Source of the DNA: Cladopsammia gracilis
Lineage: Eukaryota > Cnidaria > Anthozoa > Scleractinia > Dendrophylliidae
Assembly (NCBI GenBank): GCA_022457155.1
Contig: JAJGOT010000198.1
Coordinates: forward strand, 641,001-705,000
DNA: 64,000 nucleotides
Direction: 5' to 3'
Below, piece by piece: positions 11,950 through 23,182 of the stretch. The position numbers and the translations under genes were made by a program. The notes under the pieces were generated by a model. That model was not told where the DNA came from, did not search any database, and worked only from the letters and a program-made list of their open reading frames with translations. Positions within the stretch are counted from its first letter, which is position 1, and each line of letters opens with the position of its first letter.

Positions 11950-12260
11950 TTATAATAAGGCTCTAGAGCTGGATGACGGCGACGACATCAGAACCTGGAG
12001 AACAATCTGTCCCAGACGCAACATAGCGAGGACTCTCCTAGGCCCACCGTCGTGCTGCTTCTAGCAATTTGTATTCCCGTTTTTTTCTTTTTGAATTTTC
12101 TTGTTTATATATTAGTAGCTTTAGTTATTAATTTTTATTAACGAGGGATCCACTGTAGTTGGCTAGGCTGCAGTGGTCTCCCGGCCTAATAATTTTATGT
12201 ATATAAGTTTTGTATTCTAGTTAGGCGAAGTTAAATAAAGAAAATAAAAAATAAAGTGGC
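11950..12260 (+). mobile_element. 3' end of a LINE, strongly 5'-truncated
   Basis: The + strand encodes DDIRTWRTICPRRNIARTLL then a stop, followed by a 3' UTR and an A-rich tail of AAATA-like units (12230-12257). This is the usual shape of a 5'-truncated LINE insertion. The clade cannot be set from this little sequence. Confidence 0.4.
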
Positions 12261-13069
12261 GATGGCTGAAGCGGCGGAAGAGAACTGGAGCGAGTCGCGA
12301 TCGAGTGATTATTAGCTATGCCCAGTTTACAGCCGCGGGAGTTTAGTTATTCCCGCAATCCTCTTTGTCATTTTGGCTGGATTTCTTCGACCCTACGGCT
12401 TCGTAGAAAATATTTCTTTACTGGTGGTAAAGGCGGAAAGGCGGAATATTTTAAAATAGCTTTGCACAACTTGTCATGACATTCTTTGCACCCCGGCAGA
12501 TGTCTAAATTGAATGCTTCGGCTTCGGCAGCTTCGGGAAATGTTTCAACGCTTATAGGACCATCCTTTTACTATCAATTAGAAACAAGAATTAAAAAGCA
12601 ATAAAAAACACTTAACAAGTCGTTGCAATATTTCTAATTTCAATGATAATTTCTTGATTTCGAAATGATCAAACCGAAACTCCTAAGGTGAGCGTACTTG
12701 CAAGCGCCTTGGTTTTTTCGTTAAAACTCGAAGCATCTGTAATATTTGAAATGATTGCCTAATTCATACCCCAAAACTTTGGAGCTTGCTCCTGATTCTT
12801 TAATTCAAACAAGGGTAAGCCCGTGCACCTAGCTGTGGTAGTGAAGAGGATGGCGGACGCACCGAAACACCCATGGCTCTGTAGGATTAAACTGACAAGT
12901 AATAGGCCTTGCCATGCATATTAAATTCAGGCTTAAGCAAACATTTAACGGTAGAATCAATATCATTACCAACGGCAGTCGTTATTTATTACACAATATA
13001 TCGCTCAATAAAACTTGAGATTATGAAATATTTCGCTAATAAAATGTTTTTTTTTTAACTGTGTTATAG

Positions 13070-13137
13070 GAAGTTTGTCTCAGGATCAAGGACTCAACCA
13101 GGCGCAAGATAATGTTGTGACAACTGATGTTTTAGGG
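13070..13137 (+). CDS. Host gene exon 6 (duplicated exon type B)
   Basis: The acceptor GTGTTATAG and donor TTAGGG|GTAAAC enclose 68 nt, phase 1 to 0. It encodes SLSQDQGLNQAQDNVVTTDV. It is similar to exon 8 (SSSQDQEFVVTVD), which has the same phases. Confidence 0.7.
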
Positions 13138-13518
13138 GTAAACTATCCTTACTATTATTTTTTCTGTAAGTACACCAAGAAGTAGTCACTGATTGTCAGA
13201 ATCATTCACGCAAATAGTGGAACTATTTTATTCTAAAAGTGGTTTAGTTTTCAGTACGGAACATTCCCTTTGGTATAGTGATATAAATTTTCTATTCCAC
13301 CAGACGCCGTTATAGAGGACTATAAATATAGAGAGAGTATATAGAGAATATCTAGAGTATAAATATTTATAGACAGCACTTCTACTAGCGACCTGAAACT
13401 TCTGATTACAACATATATTTTTTTTGTTACTAAAAATGTGGTTGTTGTTCATCGTGGTGTGTAAGATAGGTAAACGCTTTTTTCGTTTGTCTCACGATGG
13501 AGTCACTTTAAGATGTTG

Positions 13519-13564
13519 ATCGCGACGTTTCGACTGCTATTACTGCTAGTCTTCATCAGGCGAT
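13519..13564 (-). ncRNA. Hammerhead ribozyme, inverted arm copy
   Basis: Reverse complement of the ribozyme at 14390-14435, with the same stem I (ATCGC/GCGAT), CTGATGA core, stem II and GAAACGTC. It lies on the inverted arm of the Penelope-like element. Confidence 0.75.
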
Positions 13565-13805
13565 GAGGTCGATTGGTTACGTGTCGCTTATGTAGCACGT
13601 TGGCTTGTTGCTATTGGTGCATTTTGATCCTGATTATTATTCCGAAAAGATGTTGTTCCCTCTCCGGTCCGATTTGATATCGGTCGGCTGTTATGCTTCT
13701 TGATTGTAGGCATCCACGCTTCGGGAATTTCAATTCCACTATCTCGGATATCGGATATCCTTCCTCGTTTGTACAAAAAATCACAAAAACGAAAGGACTG
13801 CAGTA

Positions 13806-14366
13806 TTGCCCTATATCAAAGGTGTATCAGAGGTTCTTCGCCGCTGCCTACAACAACAAGGCGTACGCACTGTTTTCAAATCTGACACAACTCTCAGGTC
13901 ACACTTAGTACGACCTAAGGACGTCCTCGACTCTAATAAACAGGACGGTGTTGTCTACAAGATTCCTTGCGAATGCGGCAAAGTGTATATCGGAGAAACA
14001 GGGAGGTCTATGCATGAAAGAATAAAAGAACACGATAGAGACATACGGCTTGCTCGTACTCAAACCTCCGCGGTTTCAGAACACGCTAACAAGACCGGGC
14101 ATTTTCCTATTTGGGACGAGGTTAAGTTTATTGACCGTGACCCACACTGGTACACCCGTAGAGTTAAAGAGGCCATCCACATAAGACTTCATCCTAATAA
14201 CATCAACAGAGATAGTGGAATTGAAATTCCCGAAGCGTGGATGCCTACAATCAAGAAGCATAACAGCCGACCGATATCAAATCGGACCAGAGAGGGAACA
14301 ACATCTTTTCGGAATAATAATCAGGATCGCAATGCACCAATAGCAACAAGCCAACGTGCTACATAA
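13806..14366 (+). CDS. Penelope-like element GIY-YIG endonuclease fragment
   Basis: The C-terminal part of a Penelope-like ORF. GVVYKIPCECGKVYIGETGR contains the GIY-YIG endonuclease signature, followed by MHERIKEHDRDI and RRVKEAIHIRLH. Upstream residues (KRKDCSIAL) are in another frame, so the start shown is a frame boundary, not a real initiation site. The reverse transcriptase is missing. The endonuclease would nick target DNA to prime reverse transcription. This copy is truncated. Confidence 0.85.
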   Translation: MPYIKGVSEVLRRCLQQQGVRTVFKSDTTLRSHLVRPKDVLDSNKQDGVVYKIPCECGKVYIGETGRSMHERIKEHDRDIRLARTQTSAVSEHANKTGHFPIWDEVKFIDRDPHWYTRRVKEAIHIRLHPNNINRDSGIEIPEAWMPTIKKHNSRPISNRTREGTTSFRNNNQDRNAPIATSQRAT

Positions 14367-14389
14367 GCGACACGTAACCAATCGACCTC

Positions 14390-14435
14390 ATCGCCTGATG
14401 AAGACTAGCAGTAATAGCAGTCGAAACGTCGCGAT
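14390..14435 (+). ncRNA. Hammerhead ribozyme of Penelope-like element
   Basis: It reads stem I ATCGC, core CTGATGA, stem II formed by GACTAGC and GCAGTC around a short loop, then GAAACGTC and stem I GCGAT. Cleavage would follow GTC. Helix III is only AC/GT with no loop. Such minimal forms are known in Penelope-like elements and are thought to work best as dimers. All conserved core bases are present. Confidence 0.8.
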
Positions 14436-14670
14436 CAACATCTTAAAGTGACTCCATCGTGAGACAAACGAAAAAAGCGTTTACCTATATATATTTTTAA
14501 TCACAAGCTAGTAAGCTAGTGAAATTGCTGATTACAAATATATATTTTTAATCATGCATAGGCTTCAATACGTACGTCATATTTTAACATCGTATTAAAG
14601 TACAGATATGTTACTAACTTCAGCCAATCTTTAACTAAAATCTTAAATAGCCGATTTCTCTTTTTCTTAG

Positions 14671-14746
14671 CTATATACGGTACACAGGTCTGTCTCCGCT
14701 GCTACAACTTGTGAAATATCTCAAACTGGTTACTCGTCGGAAGAAG
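14671..14746 (+). CDS. Host gene exon 7 (copy of exon type A)
   Basis: A strong acceptor (CTCTTTTTCTTAG) and donor GAAG|GTGAGA enclose 76 nt, phase 0 to 1. It encodes LYTVHRSVSAATTCEISQTG then YSSEE. It is homologous to exon 5. Confidence 0.7.
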
Positions 14747-15618
14747 GTGAGAAAACCAAATACATGCATTTGGAAGGAATTTAAAGTATGTGTCCTAAGG
14801 CAGACACCATAGGCGGGAAATTTCTAGCGAACTGGAATGATTTTTACCGCGATGTTTTAACCGTAAGGTTAGCTATTTCTATGACAATCAAACTTTGGAT
14901 TGAATACTAAGACTGGTCTTTCAGTGTGGATATTTGTGCCAGGTTTTTTGGTATGATTAGAAGTGAGTTTCCATACGCTGTCCGCCTCGGCGATAGTTTT
15001 AAGAAGGTAGCCATGAGCACGCAGGTCCAATGTAGAAATAACGAGAACTGCGTTACAGTACAAGGCCCAGATGTAATAATCGTTGCAAAAAAGGTGTTGT
15101 CTTAAACGCCAGGCGCAATGCCGAAACAAATGTTTCGGAAAAGGTTGACCATAGCGGTGAAATAATTGGTTGAGGAGCACCTGTGAAATGCGCTGTTGAA
15201 GTGGGGTGTTAGACCCAAGAGCACACGAGAGAATAACTCATCTTATCGTTCAGTTCATGACAAATCGGAGCGGGGTCTGAACTGGAAGTACCCGATTTCC
15301 GACTAAATTAAGTTGCGGTTTACTTCGCGATTAAAGTTCTGTCAACAGAGTCATTGCACTGTCAGCATGAAATTTTTAAGTCTGATGAATTGCAGAGATA
15401 AACACGCAACGAGGTCTTTTCCGAGGCTTTCCAAGTGATATATCCCATGATTCCGCAAGAGTCCGATAGACACATTTCGATCTGCAAAATAAAGATGGCG
15501 GCTTCTTAAAACAACAGGAACAATAGACCAGCCCAAACTTGCCCGCTCTATTCCGACTCACTTCAAAACAAAACACAACTGACACAGATATACTTTACAG
15601 ACATAGAGCAAAACAACA

Positions 15619-15690
15619 TGCCTTGACCAGGACTCGAACCTGGGTTACTGCGGCCACAACGCAGTGTCTTAACCACTAGACCATCAAAGC
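15619..15690 (-). tRNA. tRNA-His (GTG anticodon)
   Basis: The minus strand folds as a 72-nt tRNA. The acceptor stem is GCTTTGA/TCAAGGC with discriminator A. The A-box region is TGGTCTAGTGGTTA. The anticodon stem-loop is CTGCG-TTGTGGC-CGCAG with anticodon GTG. The T arm contains GGTTCGAGTCC. No intron is present. It lies in host intron 7. It may be a functional gene, but a tRNA-derived repeat copy cannot be excluded. Confidence 0.85.
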
Positions 15691-16511
15691 TGTGGATATT
15701 ATAACCGGATAAAACTACAGTATAAGAGGGTTCCGAAACATTCAAGTTTGGAAGCAATAAAATTGCACAGTATCAAAAGCGCTTTTTACTTTACTAAAAT
15801 CTGCAACATTCTTATAACCGCTTCATCGCTAGACTCTATGTCGATTTTCAGTTTCGCAGCCATCACCTTCAAGTTTTATAACTTTTTCGGTAGCTTCAAA
15901 GTTCAAACTTTTAATTATACGAACTTACACCGAACTAAATTTGCATGAAAAATTAGCACCTCGAAAAAATAAACAAAGCAACCAATTAAATGCGCGCGCT
16001 AAAACAATAAAACCACACTTTGTTGAGTTCAAACTATATTTATTGATAACAAACAATATTATACAGGCTGATGCACCGTTAGCGATCGAAACGGCAATAA
16101 GGGAAGACCAGCCCGGACTTTAACACTAGACTGTTTATTTGCACTATTGAAGAAGTAGTCAACTGAAAAATAGAAACGTTTACGAATTACTATAAATTTC
16201 TCTATACATTTCGGCCACGCAGTGATTAAACACACTTACATTTTGTGTTTCTTTTTCCGTGTCTTTAGTCCGTTGAGTTGCGGTCTTAACTTCTGTAACT
16301 TTCGTCGAAATGTACCTCGCGGCTTCGTTAAATTATAATTTTGCGTTACTTGAGTTGCATGTTTTATATATTTATGAATATATTAAATGACACCTTTTTT
16401 CCCGCTCCGCGGAAGTGAGGCGATAGTTTGAATACACATTCCGAAAGGCGCGTGAAATGCAGATCACAGGCAATTTAAAAGCTTAGTTGGAAAGGAAAAG
16501 ACAGAGTTGGT

Positions 16512-17117
16512 TTAGTCTTCTTCATCGGGAAGAACTTGTTTGACAAACAATCGATTGAGTAAGAATTTTCGCTTATCGATGGCAAGTTCTGTCGATTCGA
16601 GCCAATCAAATCCCTCTGTGTCTTTTAACTCTTGTTGGGGTTGCATAACTTTACGAAAGGTCGAATCTTCTTCAAAGCACGCATCCATTGTAGATTCTCT
16701 AAGAGTATTTTTCTCAGTTTCTTTCTATAAGCAGGAAGTAAGGCATTTTCTGCTTTAATGCGAGCCACGTTGTGTGAATCTCCGTTTTGCTCGTATTCAT
16801 TTATCAAAGCATTGAATTCGGCTTCGTGGCGACTGAAAGCTTCATCTTGAATACGCGACCAAGGATCTATCTGCTCTTTCTCTTCTTGGGAAGGTTCCAT
16901 TTCTTCGCTAGATTGAGAGCCTTGAGATGACTGTTCGCTTTCTTGCGAGCTTTCGCTTTCTTGTGAGCTTTCGCTTTCTTCGGAATTTACATTCCCTTAT
17001 TGATAGTCGCTCCACATCGTGATCTTTACTGCACAAGTGCTGACAACACCCTAAACTAATCTGAGCTGGTTGTGTCTTTCTTTTATATATTTCGATAGGG
17101 GCGCGGTTACACGGCAA
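16512..17117 (-). pseudogene. Broken ORF of a repeat-associated uncharacterised family
   Basis: Minus-strand order: a Cys/His-containing start (CCQHLCSKDHDVERLSI), a frameshift near 16985, an acidic Ser/Glu repeat, then DPWSRIQDEAFSRHEAEFNA, ALLPAYRKKLRKILLENLQW, a one-base deletion after RALKK (near 16670), and an end KRKFLLNRLFVKQVLPDEED before the stop. The DPW...LLP..RK architecture resembles uncharacterised proteins repeated in cnidarian genomes. A partial copy lies inverted at 17417-17580. It was probably mobile-element borne. Confidence 0.5.
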
Positions 17118-17416
17118 AATCCTTATGAATTGATTTGTGTTTTGTTTGAGAACAAAATGTTAGAATGAAATAGCTTTACGGATGTTCCGCGAATTCACTA
17201 TAAGGACGGATTACAGGCCTGAAGCTTTGTTGGCTTTTTCGGTAGCAAATGTTTCATCTAAAAACGATTTTACGTTTGGTTCATCTTCGTGTACGTAAAT
17301 CCACTTTGTTTTTCCGTTTGAATAATGTCTTAATTTAACTGGCCAGTAATTTCCTTCGCACCAATAGACTGTAGGACTCGGACGGGGATTGTAAGAATTT
17401 CGGGAAAGCTTAAAAT

Positions 17417-17580
17417 GCCTTGCTTCCTGCTTATAGAAAGGAACTGAGAAAAATACTCTTAGAGAATCTACAATGGATTCGTGCTTTGAAGAAAGATTCG
17501 ACCTTTCGTAAAGTTATACAAACCCAACAAGAGTTAAAAGACACAGAGGGAATTGATTGGCTCGAATCGACAGAACTTGA
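17417..17580 (+). pseudogene. Inverted partial copy of the 16.5-kb ORF
   Basis: It encodes LLPAYRKELRKILLENLQWI then RALKKDSTFRKV and DTEGIDWLESTEL, matching the minus-strand ORF at 16512-16750. It keeps the base that is deleted there. It ends where the 17578-17900 tandem repeat begins. Confidence 0.6.
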
Positions 17581-17900
17581 GTGTGTAACTGTTGCCTTTA
17601 ACATAGTATTATATCCTTTTCAATTATTTTTTGAGATCTCTACTAATAAGGGTAACAGTTGCATCCAGATGTTTCTTCGGAGCGTGTAACTGTTGCCTTT
17701 AACATAGTATTATATCCTTTTCAATTTGAAATCTCTACTAATAAGGTTAACAGTAGCATCCAGATATTTCGTCGGAGTGTGTAACTGTTGCCTTTAACAT
17801 AGTATTATATCCTTTTCAATTAATTTTTGAAATCTCTACTAATAAGGGTAACAGTTGCATCCAGATGTGTCGTCGGAGTGTGTAACTGTTGCCTTTAACA
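17578..17900. repeat. Tandem repeat, about 98-bp unit, just over three copies
   Basis: GTGTAACTGTTGCCTTTAAC recurs at about 17581, 17683, 17779 and 17878. Spacer blocks (TATATCCTTTTCAATT, CTCTACTAATAAGG, CATCCAGAT) are conserved between copies. Confidence 0.85.
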
Positions 17901-19480
17901 CGTACAGTATTACTCAAAAACGTTTTATACGGTTTAATCGACGATTCTAACTATTTTGAAGTCTATTTGGGTTATTTTCACCAGTAACTGTTTTATTATT
18001 TGCTTACCTTATTTCCATGTTGTTAATTGTAATTGTCTCCACTAGTCCAAATCCATTTTGATTCTCTTTTGCCATTTGTAATCAAGGTTTCCATAATTTA
18101 CTGTTTCATTCATTGTCTATAACACAACAACAACACAACACTTTATTTATTCACGGATTGTAAGCATTAAGCATTATTGTGAAAGCATTATTGTGAAATA
18201 TGTAATTCGAACTGTTCTTTTACATATTACTTCTAATCTCTATTAGTTTTTGACAGCTTTTGTAGCACAATTTCCTGTTTTCAAGTATCTAATTGTCTGC
18301 CATTTTTGCACCAAATTATCATTGTTTACAATTTATTTTCTATACAGTTATTTAGCTTGTAGAATTTATCTGTTATTTCTAGCTTTTACATATTATACCT
18401 TTAGCTTATTGTATTGTTACTCGTTCCCGTTTCTTTATTTGGCATGTTTTTTTTTTAGCGTTTCAAACCAAAATTTGGTTTATGTTATGCCCCCGAGACC
18501 GAGCGCTTTCACAACTCGTTTTGTAGTTTATTATTAACAAGAACTCTACGAGTTGTGAAACTGGGCTTTAAGCGTACTGATGAAGAAATTAAGAATTCGA
18601 AGCATAGCCAGTAGTGTAACTATAACTGCTCCACAATCGAAGATTCACTGTGACACTGTAGAATCCATTGACTGTTTATTCTTCATTTCGTAGCTGTAAT
18701 AGGAGGCTTTTACATATAGCTGTGAAAAGTGAAAAACGGCGGGAAAACCATTATCACTAAGTACCTTCTACAGTTCACGCGATAAATATGGTATTCAAGA
18801 CTGGGGTGTGAAGGTTTTGTTTCCATGTGCAAACACGAGGTGAGACTACATCAAACATGAGTCGAAGACGATAGCGTATACGAGGCTCTTCTTACATATT
18901 TTGATAGTAAACCAAATGAAAATCCAGACCCTTAAAGCCCGATTTCACTACTCGTAGAGTTCTTGTTTATTTTTCTAGACTGTAAAGGTCACCAATTTTA
19001 ACGCATTAGGTCATTACGTGACTTGAATCGCACGTAGGTTTGATTTACCCGATTGGTGTTTTATGTAACTTTGCATTTCAGTTATAGCGATCGTGTCGGC
19101 TACTGAATGTAGTCTTACTTTTCAGACATAATTTTATGTTTCTCCGTAAAAGCACTCATAACACTCGGGAATCAATACTGCAATGGGTTAAAGATGCCAA
19201 GAGTTCAAGCTGTATACAGCTTATCGTTTTTATTCAATAAATGTACGGTGACTGTGAACACGCATTTCAAAGCTGCTATTTGAAGTCACCCGCCACGTTC
19301 ACTTAGACACTTTTTGCGTCGGTGGGAAAGTGAAATACGAAAATTTGTTTTATTTACCAACTGGGTTAATAAGGTAAATTTAAAAAAAAAAGGTAAATTG
19401 GTCACCATTAAGAAATACAAAAGCTGACGTTTTGAGCGCTAGCATGTCACTAACGTTTTCCATCCACACGACTCTTTAAA
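17901..19480. other. Intron 7, no gene seen
   Basis: Mostly AT-rich sequence. An inverted pair CACAACTCG/CGAGTTGTG spans about 18508-18560, and ACTCGTAGAGTTCTTG recurs at about 18950. Nothing coding is evident. Confidence 0.5.
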
Positions 19481-19481
19481 A

Positions 19482-19965
19482 CATGATCCCCATACTCGCC
19501 CCCTTGAAAATATAACTATGAGCTGGGTCTGGAGCGGTTCGTACTACGCATGATAATTTAGTCCCCCCGCATTTTGAGGGGCTATTAATTAACCGGAAGA
19601 CAAAACTCATAAACCCGAAGATAAGATAAGAATCCTTACCAATCGCTGATAACAAGTCTAGGCATAGCGCAACAAGCGGCATTGCTATCCAATTGTTTTG
19701 TCCTTCGATCCAAAAGGCTAATAATAAGATTGATCAATTATAGTGAACTACTTGGCTTGCTGTGCTATGCATAGACAAAATTGTCAAGGGTTGGTTTAAT
19801 TAGAATTGTTGTTATCCAAGTGTATTAGACGTCATTATTTGTTTTATTGACAAACTTCCGGTTATTAAAAAGCCTCCAAATACAGAAGACTAAATTATCA
19901 TGCGCAGTACGAACCGCTTCACCCACTTGATAATAAAAGTAAGGGATGGGTCGGGGTATGGGGAC
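19482..19965. mobile_element. MITE-like inverted repeat element, about 480 bp
   Basis: ATCCCCATAC at the left and GTATGGGGAC at the right begin imperfect arms. These also share GCGGTTCGTACT, GCATGATAATTTAGTC and TAACCGGAAG in inverted order (about 19482-19607 and 19853-19965). There is no ORF. Confidence 0.6.
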
Positions 19966-21445
19966 CAGACTAGTAATTATTAATGTTCCAGAATATTAAA
20001 ACCATATAAGCCAGCGAGGAAAACTATTCTCTGGCGTTTGTTTCATTTCTTGCCATGATGTTGAACTTTCTATTTAGGTCGAAAAAGGCCGCAATAGTCG
20101 CTTGCACGAGTGCGTTTTGGGGGTTAATCAATGTGTTTATTTGAAACAGGATACGGGTTAAAACACAGGCAGTCGAAGCTCATGATGAGAGCAGCGCGTA
20201 AATTAGACTGCTCCACGTCCTGCATAATAATAACATTCGTAAAATATGAGAATGTGAATGGAAATAGACTCTTAAAAGCGTATCATGGGTTATTGGGGAA
20301 ACATGGTGAAAAAAAAAAAAAACATGTGGAAAATGTAAATGTTTGTGGGAAAATTGAAAGCCAAAAAATCTGTACTCGAATGTATATGTTTGTACCTTTC
20401 TCCATTCAAGACCTAACGTACGAGTTTAAAGAAACAACAGAAAAGATTTCGAGATCGACGAACCAATTCGTTTGTATTTTATTCCCAAGCGTGTTTTTTT
20501 TTTCCATAATATTTCTTGTAATTTTGACGCTGTCGAATTACAGAGAATGTATGGGAAAAATACGTTTCAGAATAGATTCAAAGGAATGGCTAATTTATTG
20601 CACACTTTATTTTTCTTTCAAAAACTCATTAATAATTCATAAGCATATCAGCCTATCGCAAGAGGCAAATCAATCACGTACATGAACCTTTATACCTGCT
20701 GGTAATATACCTGGTACAAAACTGAAAAGCCCGGAGTGGGTTTTGATATCAGTCTCAGGGGGAAAACGGGGTTGTTAGAACAACAAATGGTGACTTTAAT
20801 ATTTTTGTTCACTACATGTTATACGATATCTTTTGTCATTGAATTTGGAAACTTCTCCAACAAAATAAGCATGCAACCAACAGTTAGTAATTAACCAGTT
20901 ATTTTGAATGACACCAGCGCCCACGTGTAAATTGTTAGGAAAGCAAGTGGATTCAGTGATGCAAGCTACTTATTTCTACTTGTTCTCTGCCACTGAAAAA
21001 CAAATTTTCAAAGCCGTTTTTTCCACCGTACCTGTCAACTTTGGTATAGCGTGTTTCAGGAGATTATTTTTAACTCAGAACTTTAATATCCCAAAACTTT
21101 CGACAGGAGAGTGAGAGGACGCCATGGCCACTTCGTCGAAGCAGTCGGTACATGTGGCACATTTGTTGTACACTTATCAGTCTACTTGTTTTTCTTGTTT
21201 GCTGAAGTACTCTTTGCACAAAAGAGCAGTTGTTTAATCTCCGTAGGGACACACTTTGTGAGGAATGCTTTTAAAGTCGTTCAAAATTACAAATTCGCAG
21301 CACGTGTTTTATCAGGTGTAAAATTCGTTAAACCTGATTTGACATTTAACTATATACTCATTTTTTAAACGCTACATAAAATTTAGAGATTTTGTAACAT
21401 TCGGTAGATACCATGTTTTGTTAACTCAGTGTATTTGTTATATAG

Positions 21446-21507
21446 CAAGTTCGTCTCAAGATCAAGAGTTTGTTGTGACTGTGGATCCCAACAGTGGTCC
21501 TCCTGAG
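21446..21507 (+). CDS. Host gene exon 8 (copy of exon type B)
   Basis: The acceptor GTTATATAG and donor CCTGAG|GTAACT enclose 62 nt, phase 1 to 0. It encodes SSSQDQEFVVTVDPNSGPPE. It is homologous to exon 6, and joins exon 7 through a split alanine codon. Confidence 0.7.
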
Positions 21508-22144
21508 GTAACTAATTTTTTTTTGTTCTGTTAGTGTGTAATAATGGAAGCTTTGTCAACAATGCTAGCTAGCATTTGAACTGTTGAAATAAATCGAAAA
21601 CAAAACAAAATAAAACCAAATAATTATTTAAAACTGTAGAGAGGAATAAAAGATCAACTTGAAGAAAAATAGTATTATTGGGCAGAGTGTGCTCATTTCA
21701 CGAGTCACGTTCGGGGGCAGTCCCGTAGCTATCCAAAGCCGCGTTCTGATTGGTCATCAAGCGAGAACAATAAAAAATTACGTCAAAAAAATGTTATCGT
21801 TAGTATATGTTTTCGTAATGAAGTTGGTGCGAGTTACAGAGTTGTAATTTTCCTCAGAGGGCTAAATCTTAATTGTGGTCCTTTTAAAACGAAGTGAAAT
21901 GAAGTGCCGGATCTAATGATTAAAAAACAAGAGGCTACTATTGTAGCCTACACTCATGCGCTTGCATAAGCAAGTTTTATGGTTTGTTTTGAACGGGTCA
22001 CGCACCCCTTCCCCCCTCAACGAATTTTGCGTGACACACTAAAGAACACGCTAAAACACGTTTTTAAGTCGTGAATACGACTTATTGCGATTACTGGAGA
22101 AAAGTCACTCGCTCATTGTAAACTTTAGGAACACTGTTTGACAT

Positions 22145-22240
22145 GCGCCGGTTCTCGTCTGATCACCGAAGTTAAGCCCTGTCGGGCGAGGTTAGTACTT
22201 GGATGGGTGACCGCTTGGGAATACCTCGTGTCGTTGGCTT
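22145..22240 (+). rRNA. 5S rRNA fragment, 5'-truncated
   Basis: It holds CGTCTGATCACCGAAGTTAA, GTTAGTACTTGGATGGGTGA and CCGCTTGGGAATACC, the conserved 5S body and internal control regions, ending GTCGTTGGCTT. About the first 25 nt of a normal 5S are absent or changed. It is a pseudogene or the head of a 5S-derived SINE. No tandem array is seen. Confidence 0.75.
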
Positions 22241-22649
22241 ATCATTTTTCTTTCCTTCATTCCCTTTCATTTTTCATTTTTTGGTTCCGTCAAGGAGCCA
22301 CTTGTCTGAGGAGGGCAAACTGAAGCCAAACGGTCATGAAAACATAGCATACCTTTGACGATATTCCAACGACAACGAATGGGCGACGAAGTTTGTCCGT
22401 AATTTTCATTTTCGCTAGTAAACACATTCCTTCGTGTTAACATGTTTTATTAATAATTATTTCCTCAAAACTAACCAGAACACAGAGAAAATTGAATCAC
22501 AAATTGATATCAACATAAATTCTCACCAAAAAAATTGTAATTTCTTTTACGGTAAAGTCCCTCATCTGTAAGAAATCTGCTTCTTCGGTTTTCATCGCCC
22601 CGCACTGATAGCAGCGTATGAATTTCCTTGAAGCAAGATTCAGTTGCTG

Positions 22650-22745
22650 AAAGCTCTCCTTTTTCTCCACTATAGCGGCTTTGGATATTCTTTAAAGCTT
22701 TCTCTTTCCATTTTGAATATTTTAAATGTGAGTTATCAAAGCGAT
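22650..22745 (-). repeat. Dispersed repeat with shared coding-like block
   Basis: The minus strand encodes HLKYSKWKEKALKNIQ. An almost identical stretch lies at 41150-41235 minus (HLKYSKWKEKALKNTQ). The shared DNA, including CTTTCTCTTTCCATTTTGAA, identifies a dispersed family. Its function is unknown. Confidence 0.55.
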
Positions 22746-22997
22746 GACACGAAACTACGGTTTTAAAAACCAAGCACATGCCGAGCGCGGCAGCCATTTT
22801 TGTAGAATATGTTGGTGACCCGAGGACCCGGTCACTAAAATATGCGTGCATAAATTTGCATGCAAAATCGTGAGACAAAAAATAACAAGCAAAACGGAAC
22901 CGAAACCTTACCTCATGCCGCTACGCGCATGAGTAAAAAAACTATTCAATGATCGAACAAATTGGCTGCAGTAATGGCTTCCACATGATCAACCACT

Positions 22998-23182
22998 GAA
23001 CCGACTACTGTGTACCGACTGTACCGAACGTACCGACTGTACCGACTGTACCGACTGTACCGACTGTACCGACTGTACCGAACCTACCGAACGTACCGAA
23101 CGTACCGACTGTACCGAACATATATACGAACGTACCGACTGTACCGAACATATATACGAACGTACCGACTGTACCGAACGCA
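22998..23182. repeat. Minisatellite, 9-11-bp GTACCGACT/GTACCGAAC units
   Basis: Units TGTACCGAC and CGTACCGAA alternate about 18 times, with two ATATATACGAA-type variants. Open frames on both strands (YRLYRT and VQSVRS) are a by-product of the repeat. Confidence 0.95.

Larger units (their letters stand above)
13467..14484 (+). mobile_element. 5'-truncated Penelope-like element with inverted terminal arms
   Basis: The left arm 13467-13745 is the reverse complement of 14209-14484, which includes the end of the coding region and the 3' end. The core encodes a GIY-YIG endonuclease, and each arm holds a hammerhead ribozyme. An inverted partial copy at the 5' side is typical of Penelope-like insertions. 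It lies in host intron 6. Confidence 0.85.

Noticed and set aside
20131..20685. 184-codon open frame on the plus strand
   Set aside because: No domain, no splice support and a biased AT-rich composition. It runs through poly-A and poly-T runs and is probably chance.
22145..22240. Functional 5S rRNA gene
   Set aside because: The 5' part is missing, no array or terminator pattern is seen, and it is a single copy in an intron.
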